From Burkholderiales bacterium (lineage in GTDB: Bacteria; Pseudomonadota; Gammaproteobacteria; Burkholderiales; Burkholderiaceae_D): a DNA stretch of 64,000 bases. Every line of letters starts with the position of its first letter. The first letter of the stretch is position 1. The notes under the pieces are model-generated. The model ran no database searches. It had not been told where the DNA came from and worked only from the letters and a program-made list of their open reading frames with translations. Positions 1 to 10,120 of the stretch are shown piece after piece. Location: positions 21,940 to 85,939 of the forward strand of contig JACOUL010000003.1 in NCBI GenBank assembly GCA_016177875.1, in the 5' to 3' direction. Both the position numbers and the translations under genes were made by a program.

Positions 1-1160
1 AGTGAAAACAGCACAAAGAATGCCGCAAACTTCGGCATGGTGTTGACGACACCACCGTAATCGGCAATCTGGCGAGAATGCATGCGGTCATACAGCACGC
101 CGATACAAAGGAACATTGCACCTGAGACGAAACCGTGCGAAATCATTTGCACGATACCGCCCTGCACTGCCATGGCATTGCCATCGGGAGTAAACATGAA
201 GAAGCCGAGTGTAACGAAACCCATGTGGGCGATGGAGGAATACGCCACCAACTTCTTCATGTCGGCCTGCACCAGCGCGACCAGACCGATGTAGATCACG
301 GCAATCAGTGACAGCGCAATGATGAAGCCTGCCAGGCTGTGGCTTGCATCCGGCGTGATCGGCAACGAAAATCGCAAAAAGCCGTAGGCGCCGAGCTTCA
401 GCATGATTGCCGCCAGCACAACGGAGCCTCCGGTCGGCGCTTCGACGTGCGCATCGGGTAACCACGTATGCACCGGCCACATGGGCACCTTGACGGCAAA
501 CGCCATCAGGAAGGCGAAGAACAGAAGCTTCTGCGCCGATAACGGCAGGGGCAAGGCATGCCATGCAAGAATATCGAAGCTGCTGGATTGGAAATACAAG
601 TAAAGAATAGCGACCAGCATCAGCAGCGAGCCGAGGAAGGTATAGAGGAAAAACTTGATCGCCGCGTATACGCGGTTAGGTCCACCCCAAACGCCGATGA
701 TAATGAACATCGGGATAAGGGTTGCTTCAAAAAAGACATAGAAGAGAATGCCGTCGAGCGCGCAGAAAACGCCGATCATCACCCCTGACAAAATCAGGAA
801 CGCACCCATGTATTGCGCAATCTTTTGCTCGATCACCTCCCAGGCGGCAATGACGACGAGGACGGTAATGAAAGCCGTCAGCGGGATGAACCATAAGGAA
901 ATGCCGTCAATACCGAGGTAATAGTTGATCTGGAAGCGTTCGACCCACGAAACCTTTTCGACGAACTGCATCCCATGGACCGTATTGTCGAACTGTTTCA
1001 CCAGCGGCAGCGTCACCAGGAAGCTGGCGATGGCGCCGATGAGCGACATGGCTCGCGTGACGCCCGCATTGGTATCACGTCCGCATGCGAGCACGAACAC
1101 GCCGAAAGCGATCGGTAACCAAATCGCAAGACTCAGGAGAGGAGTAGTTGACTGCATCAT
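1..1160 (-). CDS. nuoM: NADH-quinone oxidoreductase subunit M (partial, 3' end outside window)
   Basis: Antiporter-like proton-pumping membrane subunit of respiratory complex I. The reading frame opens at an ATG at 1160 (MMQSTTPLLSLAIWLP) and stays open to base 1, giving about 386 residues. The last translated stretch, near MPKFAAFFVLFS, is the conserved NuoM region about 100 residues before the end of a typical ~500-residue protein, so only the C-terminus is missing. It follows nuoL with a 26-base gap and belongs to the minus-strand nuo operon; nuoN is expected just outside the left edge. The second ATG at 1157 is an equally possible start. Confidence 0.95.
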   Translation of the reverse strand, partial: MMQSTTPLLSLAIWLPIAFGVFVLACGRDTNAGVTRAMSLIGAIASFLVTLPLVKQFDNTVHGMQFVEKVSWVERFQINYYLGIDGISLWFIPLTAFITVLVVIAAWEVIEQKIAQYMGAFLILSGVMIGVFCALDGILFYVFFEATLIPMFIIIGVWGGPNRVYAAIKFFLYTFLGSLLMLVAILYLYFQSSSFDILAWHALPLPLSAQKLLFFAFLMAFAVKVPMWPVHTWLPDAHVEAPTGGSVVLAAIMLKLGAYGFLRFSLPITPDASHSLAGFIIALSLIAVIYIGLVALVQADMKKLVAYSSIAHMGFVTLGFFMFTPDGNAMAVQGGIVQMISHGFVSGAMFLCIGVLYDRMHSRQIADYGGVVNTMPKFAAFFVLFS

Positions 1161-1186
1161 GATTCGTTATTGTTTTTGCGTTGATG

Positions 1187-3241
1187 TCACTTAGCGAATG
1201 GGAATGGCATGAACCAGAGCAGGAAACCCAGCACGCCGAGGATCATTACAAACGCATAATGGTAGATATAACCGGATTGCAGATGCCGGATGACCGCAGC
1301 GAACCAAGCCACGACTTTCGCGCTGCCGTTGACGATCAAACCATCGATCAAGCCGCGGTCGCCGGCCGCCCACAAGCCGGTGCCCAGCAAGCGCGCCCCA
1401 CGCGCGAACACGGCTTCGTATATGGCATCCATGTAGTACTTGTTGTCCAGCAGCGTATGCAGAACGCGGAACTTGGCGAGAAACCACGCCGGAACTTTAG
1501 GGTTAACCATGTAGCAGTAATAAGCAGACGCCACGCCCGCCAGCGCCAAGAGGAAGGGCAGCGAGGTAAATGCATGCATCCCCATACCGATCGCGCCATG
1601 CATTTCACCAAAGCCCTTGGCCAGCTCCTTCATCGCATGGTGGGACTCGGAGACAAAAATGACATCCTTGAAGAAGTCGCTGTACAGCATGCCGCCGATG
1701 GTTAAACCGCCTATAAATACCGACGGAATCGCGAGCAGCATCAACGGCAAGGTAACGACCAATGGCGCTTCATGCGGCTTCTCGCCGGGCGCAAGACCAT
1801 GGTGATGTTCGTCGCTATGCTCATCATGACTGTGATCCTGATGCTCCCCAGGATGCGGTTTGCCGAAGCGCTCTTCGCCATGAAAAACCAGGAAATACAT
1901 ACGGAATGAATAAAACGCAGTCACAAACACGCCTGCCAGCACAGCATAATAAGCAAAGCCGGCGCCCCAAATATGCGTCTCATGCACCGCTTCGATAATG
2001 CTGTCCTTGGAATAAAAGCCGGAGAAGAACGGCGTGCCGATCAAAGCCAGAGAACCGAGCAGCGACGTGATCCAGGTGATCGGCATGTATTTGCGCAAGC
2101 CGCCCATGTTGCGAATGTCTTGATCATGGTGCATGCCGATGATGACTGCGCCGGCGCCGAGGAACAACAGCGCCTTGAAGAATGCGTGCGTCATCAAGTG
2201 GAAAACGGCGACAGAGTATGCCGACGCGCCGAGCGCCACGGTCATGTAACCGAGCTGCGATAGCGTCGAATACGCCACCACACGCTTGATGTCGTTTTGA
2301 ATGATGCCGAGGAAGCCCATGAACAGAGCAGTAATTGCACCGATCACCAGCACGAAGGACAACGCGGTATTGGACAGCTCGAACAGCGGCGACATGCGGG
2401 TCACCATAAAGATGCCGGCCGTCACCATGGTTGCGGCATGAATCAGCGCAGAAATCGGGGTCGGACCTTCCATCGAGTCGGGCAGCCAAACATGCAGAGG
2501 GAACTGCGCAGATTTACCCATCGCACCGATGAAGAGGCAGATACATGCTGCGGTAATTAAATTCCAGCTCGTACCGGGCACCGTCATTTTTGCGAGTTCA
2601 CCGCTTTTCGCAAATACTTCACCGTAATTGAGCGAGCCGGAATAAGCAAGTAACAAGCCGATACCGAGGATAAAGCCGAAATCGCCGACGCGGTTCACCA
2701 AGAATGCTTTCATGTTGGCGAATATTGCCGTCGGCCGCGTATACCAGAATCCAATCAGCAAATACGACACTAAACCTACCGCTTCCCAACCGAAGAACAA
2801 TTGCAGGAAGTTATTGCTCATGACCAGCATGAGCATCGAAAAGGTGAACAACGAAATATAAGAGAAGAAGCGGTTGTAGCCTTCGTCGTCCGCCATATAG
2901 CCGATCGTGTAGATGTGCACCATCAACGACACGAAGGTCACGACGTTCATCATCATTGCAGTCAGGCTATCGATTTGGAAGCCGATTTCCAATTTCAGCC
3001 CGCCAACCGTCATCCAGTTATAGATAGTGCCGTTGAACATTGCGCCATCCAGCACATCCATCAATGTCATGAACGAGATGATGAAGGCGATCAAAACACC
3101 GCCAATGGTCGCCGTATGCGAAGTTTTACGCCCAACGACATTCCCAAAAAACTTAGTGCCAAGCAAACCTGCGATTGCAGATCCGGCAAGCGGCGCCAGA
3201 GGTACGGCAAGCAGAAGGTTAGGGTTGAGTTGCCCCGCCAT
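1187..3241 (-). CDS. nuoL: NADH-quinone oxidoreductase subunit L
   Basis: Largest antiporter-like membrane subunit of complex I (684 residues), with many hydrophobic segments and the conserved QFPLHVWLPDSMEGPTP and ALIHAATMVTAG motifs of the Mrp-antiporter fold. Family members are about 610-680 residues. An extra hydrophilic His/Asp/Glu-rich loop lies at about residues 460-490 (HQDHSHDEHSDEHHH), between two membrane segments in the C-terminal half. It sits 27 bases after nuoK. The start is the ATG giving MAGQLNPNLLLAVPLAPLAG, which runs straight into the first membrane helix. Confidence 0.97.
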   Translation of the reverse strand: MAGQLNPNLLLAVPLAPLAGSAIAGLLGTKFFGNVVGRKTSHTATIGGVLIAFIISFMTLMDVLDGAMFNGTIYNWMTVGGLKLEIGFQIDSLTAMMMNVVTFVSLMVHIYTIGYMADDEGYNRFFSYISLFTFSMLMLVMSNNFLQLFFGWEAVGLVSYLLIGFWYTRPTAIFANMKAFLVNRVGDFGFILGIGLLLAYSGSLNYGEVFAKSGELAKMTVPGTSWNLITAACICLFIGAMGKSAQFPLHVWLPDSMEGPTPISALIHAATMVTAGIFMVTRMSPLFELSNTALSFVLVIGAITALFMGFLGIIQNDIKRVVAYSTLSQLGYMTVALGASAYSVAVFHLMTHAFFKALLFLGAGAVIIGMHHDQDIRNMGGLRKYMPITWITSLLGSLALIGTPFFSGFYSKDSIIEAVHETHIWGAGFAYYAVLAGVFVTAFYSFRMYFLVFHGEERFGKPHPGEHQDHSHDEHSDEHHHGLAPGEKPHEAPLVVTLPLMLLAIPSVFIGGLTIGGMLYSDFFKDVIFVSESHHAMKELAKGFGEMHGAIGMGMHAFTSLPFLLALAGVASAYYCYMVNPKVPAWFLAKFRVLHTLLDNKYYMDAIYEAVFARGARLLGTGLWAAGDRGLIDGLIVNGSAKVVAWFAAVIRHLQSGYIYHYAFVMILGVLGFLLWFMPFPFAK

Positions 3242-3268
3242 GTTCGACCTTATCGTTAAATTTTTTGA

Positions 3269-3577
3269 TTAACCCTTGAGGCTATCCAGATCTTCCACAT
3301 CAATGGTGTCCAAGTTACGGAACAACACCACCAAAATGGCCAGACCTATCGCGGACTCTGCCGCAGCCACAGTCAGGATGAAGAAAACAAAAATCTGCCC
3401 TGCCGCGTCGCCCAAATAATGGGAGAACGCAACGAAATTCATATTCACCGCCAATAGCATCAATTCGATCGCCATCAGCAAAACAATGATGTTCTTGCGG
3501 TTCAGGAATATACCGACGACGGAGATCGCAAACAGGATCGCGCCTAGAACCAAATAATGTGCAAGCGATAAGACCAC
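3269..3577 (-). CDS. nuoK: NADH-quinone oxidoreductase subunit K
   Basis: Small three-helix membrane subunit of complex I, 102 residues, the usual family length. Both conserved membrane glutamates of the proton pathway are present: Glu38 ([10 protein letters not shown]) and Glu74 ([11 protein letters not shown]). It starts 9 bases downstream of the nuoJ stop and is co-directional with the rest of the nuo operon. No anomalies seen. Confidence 0.97.
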   Translation of the reverse strand: MVLSLAHYLVLGAILFAISVVGIFLNRKNIIVLLMAIELMLLAVNMNFVAFSHYLGDAAGQIFVFFILTVAAAESAIGLAILVVLFRNLDTIDVEDLDSLKG

Positions 3578-3586
3578 GATCTCCCC

Positions 3587-4222
3587 TTATTTCTGTTCCG
3601 CGGCCGGTTCGGCGGCGACTTCGTTGCGTGAAGATTCGGCTTTCATGCTGACGATGCGCAGGCGGTCACTCGCCTTCACTTTGACCGCAGCACCCGGATC
3701 GGTGTATTTGATGTCCTTGCGGTGGCGCAGCGTTAATGCTACTGCCGCGACAATTGCGACCAACAAGATGACTGCCGCAATTTCAAATGCGAATATGTAT
3801 TGCGTATAAATCAGTTTGCCAAGTTCTTTGGTATTGCCGATGGTCGCAGCGGCGGCGGGGATTTGTTCTTCCGGCTTCAGGAAGCCATTCAAAATGACAC
3901 CGGACATTTCCAGCGCAATCAGTACGCCGACGAGCGACGCGACCGGCAAAAATCCCCAGAAACCTTCACGCAATTTGGCAAGATTAATATCCAGCATCAT
4001 CACGACGAACAGGAAAAGCACCATCACCGCGCCGACGTAGACCAGCACAAGAACGATGGCCAGGAATTCAGCCTTCAGCAGCATCCAAATTGCCGCCGCG
4101 TTAAAGAAAGCCAGAACGAGGAAGAGCGCGGCGTGAACCGGATTGCGCGCAGTAATTACGCGTACCGCAGCGAACACCAGGATCACTGAAAACGCCCAGA
4201 ACAAGAAGGTTTTGAATTCCAT
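3587..4222 (-). CDS. nuoJ: NADH-quinone oxidoreductase subunit J
   Basis: Membrane subunit of complex I, 211 residues with five predicted hydrophobic helices. The conserved ND6-type segment VLVYVGAVMVLFLFVVMMLDI is visible after the second helix. The C-terminal tail after the last helix is hydrophilic and ends in an Ala/Glu-rich stretch. Unlike its neighbours, nuoJ is separated from nuoI by a 70-base gap that holds a perfect 10-base hairpin (see repeat at 4234-4274), so readthrough from nuoI may be modulated here. Confidence 0.96.
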   Translation of the reverse strand: MEFKTFLFWAFSVILVFAAVRVITARNPVHAALFLVLAFFNAAAIWMLLKAEFLAIVLVLVYVGAVMVLFLFVVMMLDINLAKLREGFWGFLPVASLVGVLIALEMSGVILNGFLKPEEQIPAAAATIGNTKELGKLIYTQYIFAFEIAAVILLVAIVAAVALTLRHRKDIKYTDPGAAVKVKASDRLRIVSMKAESSRNEVAAEPAAEQK

Positions 4223-4233
4223 TTTTTATCTCA

Positions 4234-4274
4234 TTGCGGGACAGAGTTAAGTGTGCCCGAACTCTGTCCTCAAC
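4234..4274. repeat. REP-like intergenic palindrome, copy A
   Basis: In the transcribed (minus) direction the element reads GTTGAGGACAGAGTT, an 11-base loop, then AACTCTGTCCCGCAA. GGACAGAGTT and AACTCTGTCC pair perfectly over 10 bases. The same ends recur at 33966, 45718, 46853 and 47564, so this is one copy of a dispersed family lying between operon genes. It is in the opposite orientation to the other four copies. Confidence 0.8.
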
Positions 4275-4292
4275 ATACCAAATACCATAAGA

Positions 4293-4781
4293 TCAACGAT
4301 ACGCAGCATCGGCTACGCGGTTCGCAGCAATTTCCTTTTCATAGCGATCACCTATCGCCAGCAACATTTCCTTGGTGTAGTACAGATCGCCGCGTTTTTC
4401 ACCGTGGTATTCCAGGATATGGGTTTCCACGATCGAGTCGACTGGACAGGATTCTTCGCAAAACCCGCAGAAAATACACTTGGTCAAATCGATGTCGTAG
4501 CGAGTAGTGCGGCGGGTACCATCTTCGCGCTGATCGGATTCGATGGTGATGGCCATTGCCGGGCACACCGCTTCGCATAGCTTGCAGGCGATGCAGCGTT
4601 CTTCACCGTTCGGATAACGGCGCAAGGCATGCAGTCCGCGGAAGCGCGGCGAATACGGGGTTTTCTCTTCCGGGAATTGCACCGTGATTTTGCGGGCGAA
4701 CATGTAGCGACCGGTCAAGGCTAAGCCCTTGAACAGCTCGCGCAGCATTAAGCTGCCAAAGAAATCTTTAATGGCTTCCAT
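4293..4781 (-). CDS. nuoI: NADH-quinone oxidoreductase subunit I
   Basis: Peripheral-arm subunit of complex I carrying two [4Fe-4S] clusters (N6a/N6b) that pass electrons towards NuoB. 162 residues. Two ferredoxin motifs are intact: Cys63-x2-Cys66-x2-Cys69-x3-Cys73 and Cys102-x2-Cys105-x2-Cys108-x3-Cys112. The N-terminal amphipathic stretch is the usual membrane anchor. It follows nuoH after 12 bases. Confidence 0.97.
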   Translation of the reverse strand: MEAIKDFFGSLMLRELFKGLALTGRYMFARKITVQFPEEKTPYSPRFRGLHALRRYPNGEERCIACKLCEAVCPAMAITIESDQREDGTRRTTRYDIDLTKCIFCGFCEESCPVDSIVETHILEYHGEKRGDLYYTKEMLLAIGDRYEKEIAANRVADAAYR

Positions 4782-4793
4782 TTGATCAGCCCT

Positions 4794-5861
4794 TTACTTC
4801 CAGATGTTCCATGGTGTCTGCATCCAAGCCGCGACGATCACCAAATATGCCAGAGTCAGTGGAATAAATACTTTCCACCCCAAGCGCATGATCTGGTCGT
4901 AACGATAACGCGGGAAAGAGGCGCGTGCCCAAATGAACAGCGACACCACAAAGAAGGTCTTCATGCCCAGCCAAATCCATCCAGGGATGAAGCTGAGAAA
5001 GGCAACCGGCGCATCCCATCCGCCCAAGAACATAAGCGACGCCAATACAGAAATCAAAATCATGTTGGCGTATTCGGCCAAGAAGAACATGGCGAACGAC
5101 ATACCTGAATATTCCACCATGTGGCCGGCCACGATTTCGGATTCGCCTTCGACCACGTCAAACGGATGGCGGTTGGTTTCCGCAATTCCCGAAATCACGT
5201 AGATAAAGAAAATTGGCAAAAGCGGCAGCCAGTTCCATGACAGGAAATTTAGTCCCTTGTCGAAGAAATAGCCCTTAGTTTGCATGCCGACGATTTCGCT
5301 GAAATTCAAACTGCCGGAGACCATCAGCACGATGACCAAGGCAAAGCCCATCGCAATTTCATAAGAAACCATTTGCGCCGATGCGCGCATTGCGCCGAGG
5401 AATGCATATTTGGAGTTCGACGCCCAACCGGCGATGATGACGCCATACACTTCCATCGATGCGATCGCCATCACATACAACAGCGCTGCATTCACGTTGG
5501 CTAAAGCCATGTCAGGGCCGAATGGAATAACAGCCCATGCCGCCAATGCCGGCATGATAGTCATAATAGGCGCAATGACGAATAGCGCTTTGTTGGACTT
5601 CGCGGGAATCACGATTTCCTTCAAGAGCAGCTTCAATGCGTCGGCGATCGGCTGCAACAGGCCAAAGGGACCGACGCGATTCGGGCCGAGACGGATGTGC
5701 ATCCAGCCGATCATCTTGCGTTCCCATAGCGTCAGGTAGGCGACGCACCCCATAAGCGGAAGCACAACGGCGACGATTTTGGCAAGGTTCCATACCAGCG
5801 GCCACACGCCGCCAAACAAATTCTGGCCGGTGGTTTGTATGGTGAGAAGCAATTGATCCAT
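4794..5861 (-). CDS. nuoH: NADH-quinone oxidoreductase subunit H
   Basis: Eight-helix membrane subunit that forms much of the quinone chamber of complex I; 355 residues, normal for the family. Signature segments include [24 protein letters not shown] near residue 57 and the acidic loop [19 protein letters not shown] near residue 228. The start codon overlaps the nuoG stop by one base, which implies translational coupling. Confidence 0.97.
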   Translation of the reverse strand: MDQLLLTIQTTGQNLFGGVWPLVWNLAKIVAVVLPLMGCVAYLTLWERKMIGWMHIRLGPNRVGPFGLLQPIADALKLLLKEIVIPAKSNKALFVIAPIMTIMPALAAWAVIPFGPDMALANVNAALLYVMAIASMEVYGVIIAGWASNSKYAFLGAMRASAQMVSYEIAMGFALVIVLMVSGSLNFSEIVGMQTKGYFFDKGLNFLSWNWLPLLPIFFIYVISGIAETNRHPFDVVEGESEIVAGHMVEYSGMSFAMFFLAEYANMILISVLASLMFLGGWDAPVAFLSFIPGWIWLGMKTFFVVSLFIWARASFPRYRYDQIMRLGWKVFIPLTLAYLVIVAAWMQTPWNIWK

Positions 5862-8194
5862 CAGGCTTTCTCCACGCTGATCGGTCCGAACATTGCGCCA
5901 AGGCTGGCTGTCGATGCATGCGCAGCGGCCACACGAACGACGTTGTCCGGCAAGCCGCGGTCGACACCGACGTTAAGCACAGCGCTACCCTGCCCTTGCG
6001 CGAACTTCAGCGGGCTGCCATCGGAAATACCAAGCTTTTGCGCGAGCACAGTAGAAATCCATGCCATTGGGCGATTAGCTTCGGCCGTTTCTTGCAGCGG
6101 CTCGGAACGACGCACGACGGCGTCGGTGCTATAACACGGCACATCGGCGACACGCTCCAGTTGGCCGTTCGCTGCGGTGCCGGCTTGCGGCTGAACATTG
6201 GCGATGTTGTTCAAACGTTTCGCCAAATCGACATTGGCCAAGGTGTTCGCGCCAAGCACTTCATTGCGAATCGCTTCGGAAGATTCATATTCAAAACCAT
6301 TCAAGCCAAGCAGATTACCCAGCACGCGCAACACTTTCCATGCTGGGCGAGTTTCGCCTAGCGGTTTCACCGTACCATTGAAGCTTTGCGCACGACCTTC
6401 GCAGTTCACGAAGGTGCCGGAGGTTTCGGTAAATGGTGCCACCGGCAAAAGAACGTCCGCGGAATTCAAGCTATGTTTGTACGCCGACATCACCACCACC
6501 ATGTCGGCTTGCTCCAAAGCCGCGCGGGCAGCTTGAGGATTGTGACAATCCAATTCCGGCTCGGCGTGCAACAACACGTAAGCTTTGCGTGCTTTCTCAA
6601 ATACCTGCGCCGCATTTGCGCCCTGTCCCGGCACGGCATTCGCAAGGTAACCGCCCACGGTATTGGCTGCCTCGGTCAAATAGCCGAATTTCGCGTTGGT
6701 GTTTTGCGCAATCCATTGCGCTGCCGCGTGCAATTGCGACACTTGCGGGTGTTGCGCAACTGCGTTACCGAGCAAAATGGCCTTTGCGCCGTCGCTCATC
6801 AAGGAGGCCGCAATGGCTTTTGCCTGATCGGATGGATCAACGTTTTCAAAGCCTGCCGGTGCGGCGATATTTTTTGCCTGAGCGACCGCAGAGACAACTT
6901 GTCCCAACATGGAAAGCCACGCAGACGGCGCGCCTATCATCTTGTTGGCGATCGGCATCAGCAAATCTTCATCGACTGCATGCAATACGCTGATTTGCGC
7001 GCGGCGCTTCGCCGCTTGACGCAAGCGCGCTGCGAGCAGGGGGTGATCTTTACGAAGGAAGGAACCGATGACGAACGCCTTTTGCAGCTGGCTGACTTCC
7101 GCGATCGGCATGCCCAACCAAGGCGTTACCTTGCCGTCCAACGCAAAGTCGGATTGACGCAAACGGAAGTCGACATTGTTTGACCCAAGGCCGCGCACCA
7201 CTTTCTGCAACAGGCTCAATTCTTCCAGCGTAGAGCTTGGCGTTGCCAGCGCAGCGATGGCGTCCGCGCCGTGCTCCTTGCCGATACTGCTCAGGCCATG
7301 AGCTACGTAATCCAGCGCGGTCTGCCAGTCCGTTTCATGCCATTCGCCGTTCTGCTTAATCATCGGCATGGTCAATCGATCCGGGCTGTTCAAGCCCTCG
7401 TACGAGAAGCGGTCACGATCCGACAGCCAGCATTCATTGATTTCATCGTTCTCAAGCGGCAGGACACGCATCACTTGCGAGCCCTTCACCTGCACGATCA
7501 AGTTACTGCCCAAGCCATCATGCGGGCTCACCGACTTACGCCGCGAAAGTTCCCAGGTACGCGCTTTGTAACGGAAGGGCTTGGACGTCAAGGCGCCGAC
7601 CGGGCACAGATCGATCATGTTGCCAGAAATTTCGGAATCGACCGTCTTTCCGACGAAGGAAGTGATCTCGGAATGTTCGCCGCGGCCCAGCATGCCGAAT
7701 TCCATTACGCCGGCAATTTCCTGGCCGAATCGCACACAACGTGTGCAATGGATGCAGCGTGTCATCTCCTTCATCGAGATCAGTGGACCGACTTCCTTAG
7801 GCGGAATAACGCGCTTTTCTTCCTCGTAGCGGGAAGACGACGGCCCATAACCAACCGCCAAATCCTGCAATTGGCACTCGCCGCCCTGATCGCAGATCGG
7901 GCAATCGAGCGGATGGTTAATCAACAGGAATTCCATCACGCTCTTCTGCGCATTGACCGCCTTTTCGCTGGCGGTGCGCACGATCATGCCTGCCGTAACC
8001 GGCGTGGCGCATGCCGGCAAAGGCTTAGGCGCCTTCTCGACTTCGACCAAGCACATGCGGCAATTGGCTGCGATGGACAATTTCTTGTGATAGCAAAAGT
8101 GCGGGATATAGGTGCCAAGCTTATTGGCAGCATCCATCACCATGCTGCCTTCTTGCACTTCAACCTTCTTGCCGTCTATTTCGATTTCAACCAT
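5861..8194 (-). CDS. nuoG: NADH-quinone oxidoreductase subunit G
   Basis: Large iron-sulfur subunit of the NADH dehydrogenase module, 777 residues. The N-terminus has the [2Fe-2S] set Cys34, Cys45, Cys48 and Cys62. It is followed by the His94/Cys98/Cys101/Cys107 cluster ([14 protein letters not shown]) and a CxxCxxC site ([11 protein letters not shown]). The rest is a molybdopterin-oxidoreductase-like fold that has lost cofactor function in this family. It lies 9 bases after nuoF and overlaps nuoH by one base. Confidence 0.97.
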   Translation of the reverse strand: MVEIEIDGKKVEVQEGSMVMDAANKLGTYIPHFCYHKKLSIAANCRMCLVEVEKAPKPLPACATPVTAGMIVRTASEKAVNAQKSVMEFLLINHPLDCPICDQGGECQLQDLAVGYGPSSSRYEEEKRVIPPKEVGPLISMKEMTRCIHCTRCVRFGQEIAGVMEFGMLGRGEHSEITSFVGKTVDSEISGNMIDLCPVGALTSKPFRYKARTWELSRRKSVSPHDGLGSNLIVQVKGSQVMRVLPLENDEINECWLSDRDRFSYEGLNSPDRLTMPMIKQNGEWHETDWQTALDYVAHGLSSIGKEHGADAIAALATPSSTLEELSLLQKVVRGLGSNNVDFRLRQSDFALDGKVTPWLGMPIAEVSQLQKAFVIGSFLRKDHPLLAARLRQAAKRRAQISVLHAVDEDLLMPIANKMIGAPSAWLSMLGQVVSAVAQAKNIAAPAGFENVDPSDQAKAIAASLMSDGAKAILLGNAVAQHPQVSQLHAAAQWIAQNTNAKFGYLTEAANTVGGYLANAVPGQGANAAQVFEKARKAYVLLHAEPELDCHNPQAARAALEQADMVVVMSAYKHSLNSADVLLPVAPFTETSGTFVNCEGRAQSFNGTVKPLGETRPAWKVLRVLGNLLGLNGFEYESSEAIRNEVLGANTLANVDLAKRLNNIANVQPQAGTAANGQLERVADVPCYSTDAVVRRSEPLQETAEANRPMAWISTVLAQKLGISDGSPLKFAQGQGSAVLNVGVDRGLPDNVVRVAAAHASTASLGAMFGPISVEKA

Positions 8195-8203
8195 GGCTTG
8201 TCT

Positions 8204-9499
8204 TTAAACGTAAGCAGGCACCAAGCAACGCTTGTGCTCGATGTGGTAGGCGAACTCTTCGCGGAAATTCTTGATCATGGCACGCACCGGCATTGCCGCT
8301 GCGTCGCCCAATGCACAAATCGTGCGGCCCTGGATATTGTCGGCAACCGAATTAAGCATATCGATATCTTCAGGCCGGCCTTGGCCGTGTTCGATGCGGT
8401 GGACCATGCGATACAACCAGCCCGTGCCTTCACGGCATGGGGTGCACTGGCCACAGGATTCTTCATAATAAAAATACGACAGGCGCAGCAGCGATCTCAC
8501 CATGCAACGGGTCTCGTCCATCACAATCACCGCGCCAGAGCCCAGCATGGATCCGGCCTTCGCGATCGAGTCGTAATCCATATCGGTGGCCATCATGACT
8601 TCGCCGGTCAATACCGGCATCGACGAACCGCCGGGGATGACTGCTTTAATCTTCTTGCCGTCGCGCATGCCACCAGCGAGTTCCAACAGTGTGGCGAACG
8701 GTGTACCGAGCGGAACTTCATAGTTGCCTGGCTTCGCCACGTCGCCGGATACGGAAAAGATTTTTGTACCGCCGTTATTCGGCTTACCTAAGGCAGCATA
8801 CGCTGCACCACCGATTTTCAGAATGAAAGGAACGGCTGCAAAGGTCTCTGTGTTGTTGATCGTGGTCGGTTTTCCGTATAGGCCGAAACTTGCCGGGAAC
8901 GGCGGCTTGAAGCGCGGTTGACCTTTCTTGCCTTCGAGAGATTCGAGTAACGCGGTCTCTTCACCGCAAATGTAAGCGCCATAACCATGGTGCGCATGCA
9001 ACTGAAAGTTGAAATCGCTGCCCATGATGTTATTGCCCAGATAGCCTGCAGCGCGCGCTTCTTCCAGTGCCTCCTCGAAGCGCTCATAATCGGCCCAAAT
9101 CTCGCCGTGAATATAATTGTAGCCAACCGTGATGCCCATCGCGTATGCGCCGATGGCCATGCCTTCGATCAATGCGTGCGGATTGTAGCGAATAATGTCG
9201 CGATCCTTGAATGTACCCGGCTCGCCTTCATCGCTATTGCAGACCAAATATTTTTGACCGGGGAATTGTCGCGGCATGAAGCTCCACTTCAAGCCGGTAG
9301 GGAAGCCGGCGCCGCCGCGTCCACGCAAGGACGAGGCTTTCAATTCAGCGATCACCTGTTCAGGCGGAATCTTTTCATTCAGGATGCGCTTGAGCGACTC
9401 ATAGCCGCCGCGCTTAACGTAATCGGCCAGATGCCAATTTTTTCCATCAAGGCCCGCCAGGATCAGCGGATTGATATGACGATCATGCAGGCTGGTCAT
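8204..9499 (-). CDS. nuoF: NADH-quinone oxidoreductase subunit F
   Basis: NADH- and FMN-binding subunit that takes hydride from NADH and holds cluster N3; 431 residues. The glycine-rich NADH site [13 protein letters not shown] lies near residues 60-72. The N3 [4Fe-4S] ligands Cys349, Cys352, Cys355 (ESCGQCTPC) and Cys395 are all present. Its ATG overlaps the nuoE stop by four bases (ATGA). Confidence 0.97.
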   Translation of the reverse strand: MTSLHDRHINPLILAGLDGKNWHLADYVKRGGYESLKRILNEKIPPEQVIAELKASSLRGRGGAGFPTGLKWSFMPRQFPGQKYLVCNSDEGEPGTFKDRDIIRYNPHALIEGMAIGAYAMGITVGYNYIHGEIWADYERFEEALEEARAAGYLGNNIMGSDFNFQLHAHHGYGAYICGEETALLESLEGKKGQPRFKPPFPASFGLYGKPTTINNTETFAAVPFILKIGGAAYAALGKPNNGGTKIFSVSGDVAKPGNYEVPLGTPFATLLELAGGMRDGKKIKAVIPGGSSMPVLTGEVMMATDMDYDSIAKAGSMLGSGAVIVMDETRCMVRSLLRLSYFYYEESCGQCTPCREGTGWLYRMVHRIEHGQGRPEDIDMLNSVADNIQGRTICALGDAAAMPVRAMIKNFREEFAYHIEHKRCLVPAYV

Positions 9500-9975
9500 T
9501 TCTTTAATTCCTCCAGCAGCGCATCGATTTTCTCATTGGACATGTGGCTGCACATACGCTTGTTATTCACCAGCAGAACCGGTGCATCGCCGCAAGCGCC
9601 CATACATTCGCCTTCCATCAGCGTGAATTTGCCATCAGCCGTGGTTTCCTTGTAATCGACGCCCAGCTTTTCCTTCAAATGGTGGGCCGCCTTCTCACCA
9701 CCAGACAAAGCGCATGGCAAATTGGTGCAAATCGTAATCTTGGATTTGCCGGTCGGCTGCAGGTTGTACATTGCGTAGAAAGTAGCAACTTCCTGCACCG
9801 CGATGGCCGGCATGCGCAGATAGTCTGCGACTTCCTGCATCACTTCAGGAGACAGCCAGCCCTTCTCATCTTGCGCAATTGCGAGTGCGGACATGACGGC
9901 GGATTGCCGCTGGTCAGCGGGATATTTCGCTATTTCGCGATCGATTTTTTTGTATGCTTGCTCTGATAACAGCAT
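9496..9975 (-). CDS. nuoE: NADH-quinone oxidoreductase subunit E
   Basis: Thioredoxin-like [2Fe-2S] (N1a) subunit of complex I, 159 residues. Ligands Cys83 and Cys88 (CTNLPC) and Cys124 and Cys128 (CMGAC) are intact. It overlaps nuoF by four bases. Upstream it is separated from nuoD by a 145-base spacer containing a repeat-like hairpin element, which is unusual inside this otherwise tightly packed operon. Confidence 0.96.
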   Translation of the reverse strand: MLLSEQAYKKIDREIAKYPADQRQSAVMSALAIAQDEKGWLSPEVMQEVADYLRMPAIAVQEVATFYAMYNLQPTGKSKITICTNLPCALSGGEKAAHHLKEKLGVDYKETTADGKFTLMEGECMGACGDAPVLLVNNKRMCSHMSNEKIDALLEELKK

Positions 9976-9989
9976 TATCTTTGCCTCAA

Positions 9990-10110
9990 AAATCTTAACT
10001 CAAGCACAAGAAGAAATCGTAGCGAGCGTACCAAGGTCGGATCGAGAAGCGCAGCCGTACAGATGTACGGCGAGCATCGCAAATTCGAGATTGGGAAGCG
10101 CAGTAGATTT
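9990..10110. repeat. Palindrome-containing spacer inside the nuo operon (nuoD-nuoE)
   Basis: The 145-base spacer between nuoD and nuoE holds a perfect hairpin, GCCGTAC-AGAT-GTACGGC at 10054-10071. It is flanked by related purine-rich words (GAAGCGCAG at 10046 and again near 10095; TCGAGA at 10042 and 10085). It differs in sequence from the TTGAGGACAG palindromes. It looks like an inserted intergenic repeat unit, but only one copy is seen in this window, so the repeat status is inferred. Confidence 0.5.
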
Positions 10111-10120
10111 ATTCATGTGC

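Noticed and set aside
7271..8791. 506-codon open frame on the plus strand opposite nuoG/nuoF
   Set aside because: Antisense to two conserved complex I genes; composition is His/Arg-rich shadow coding with no recognisable domain.
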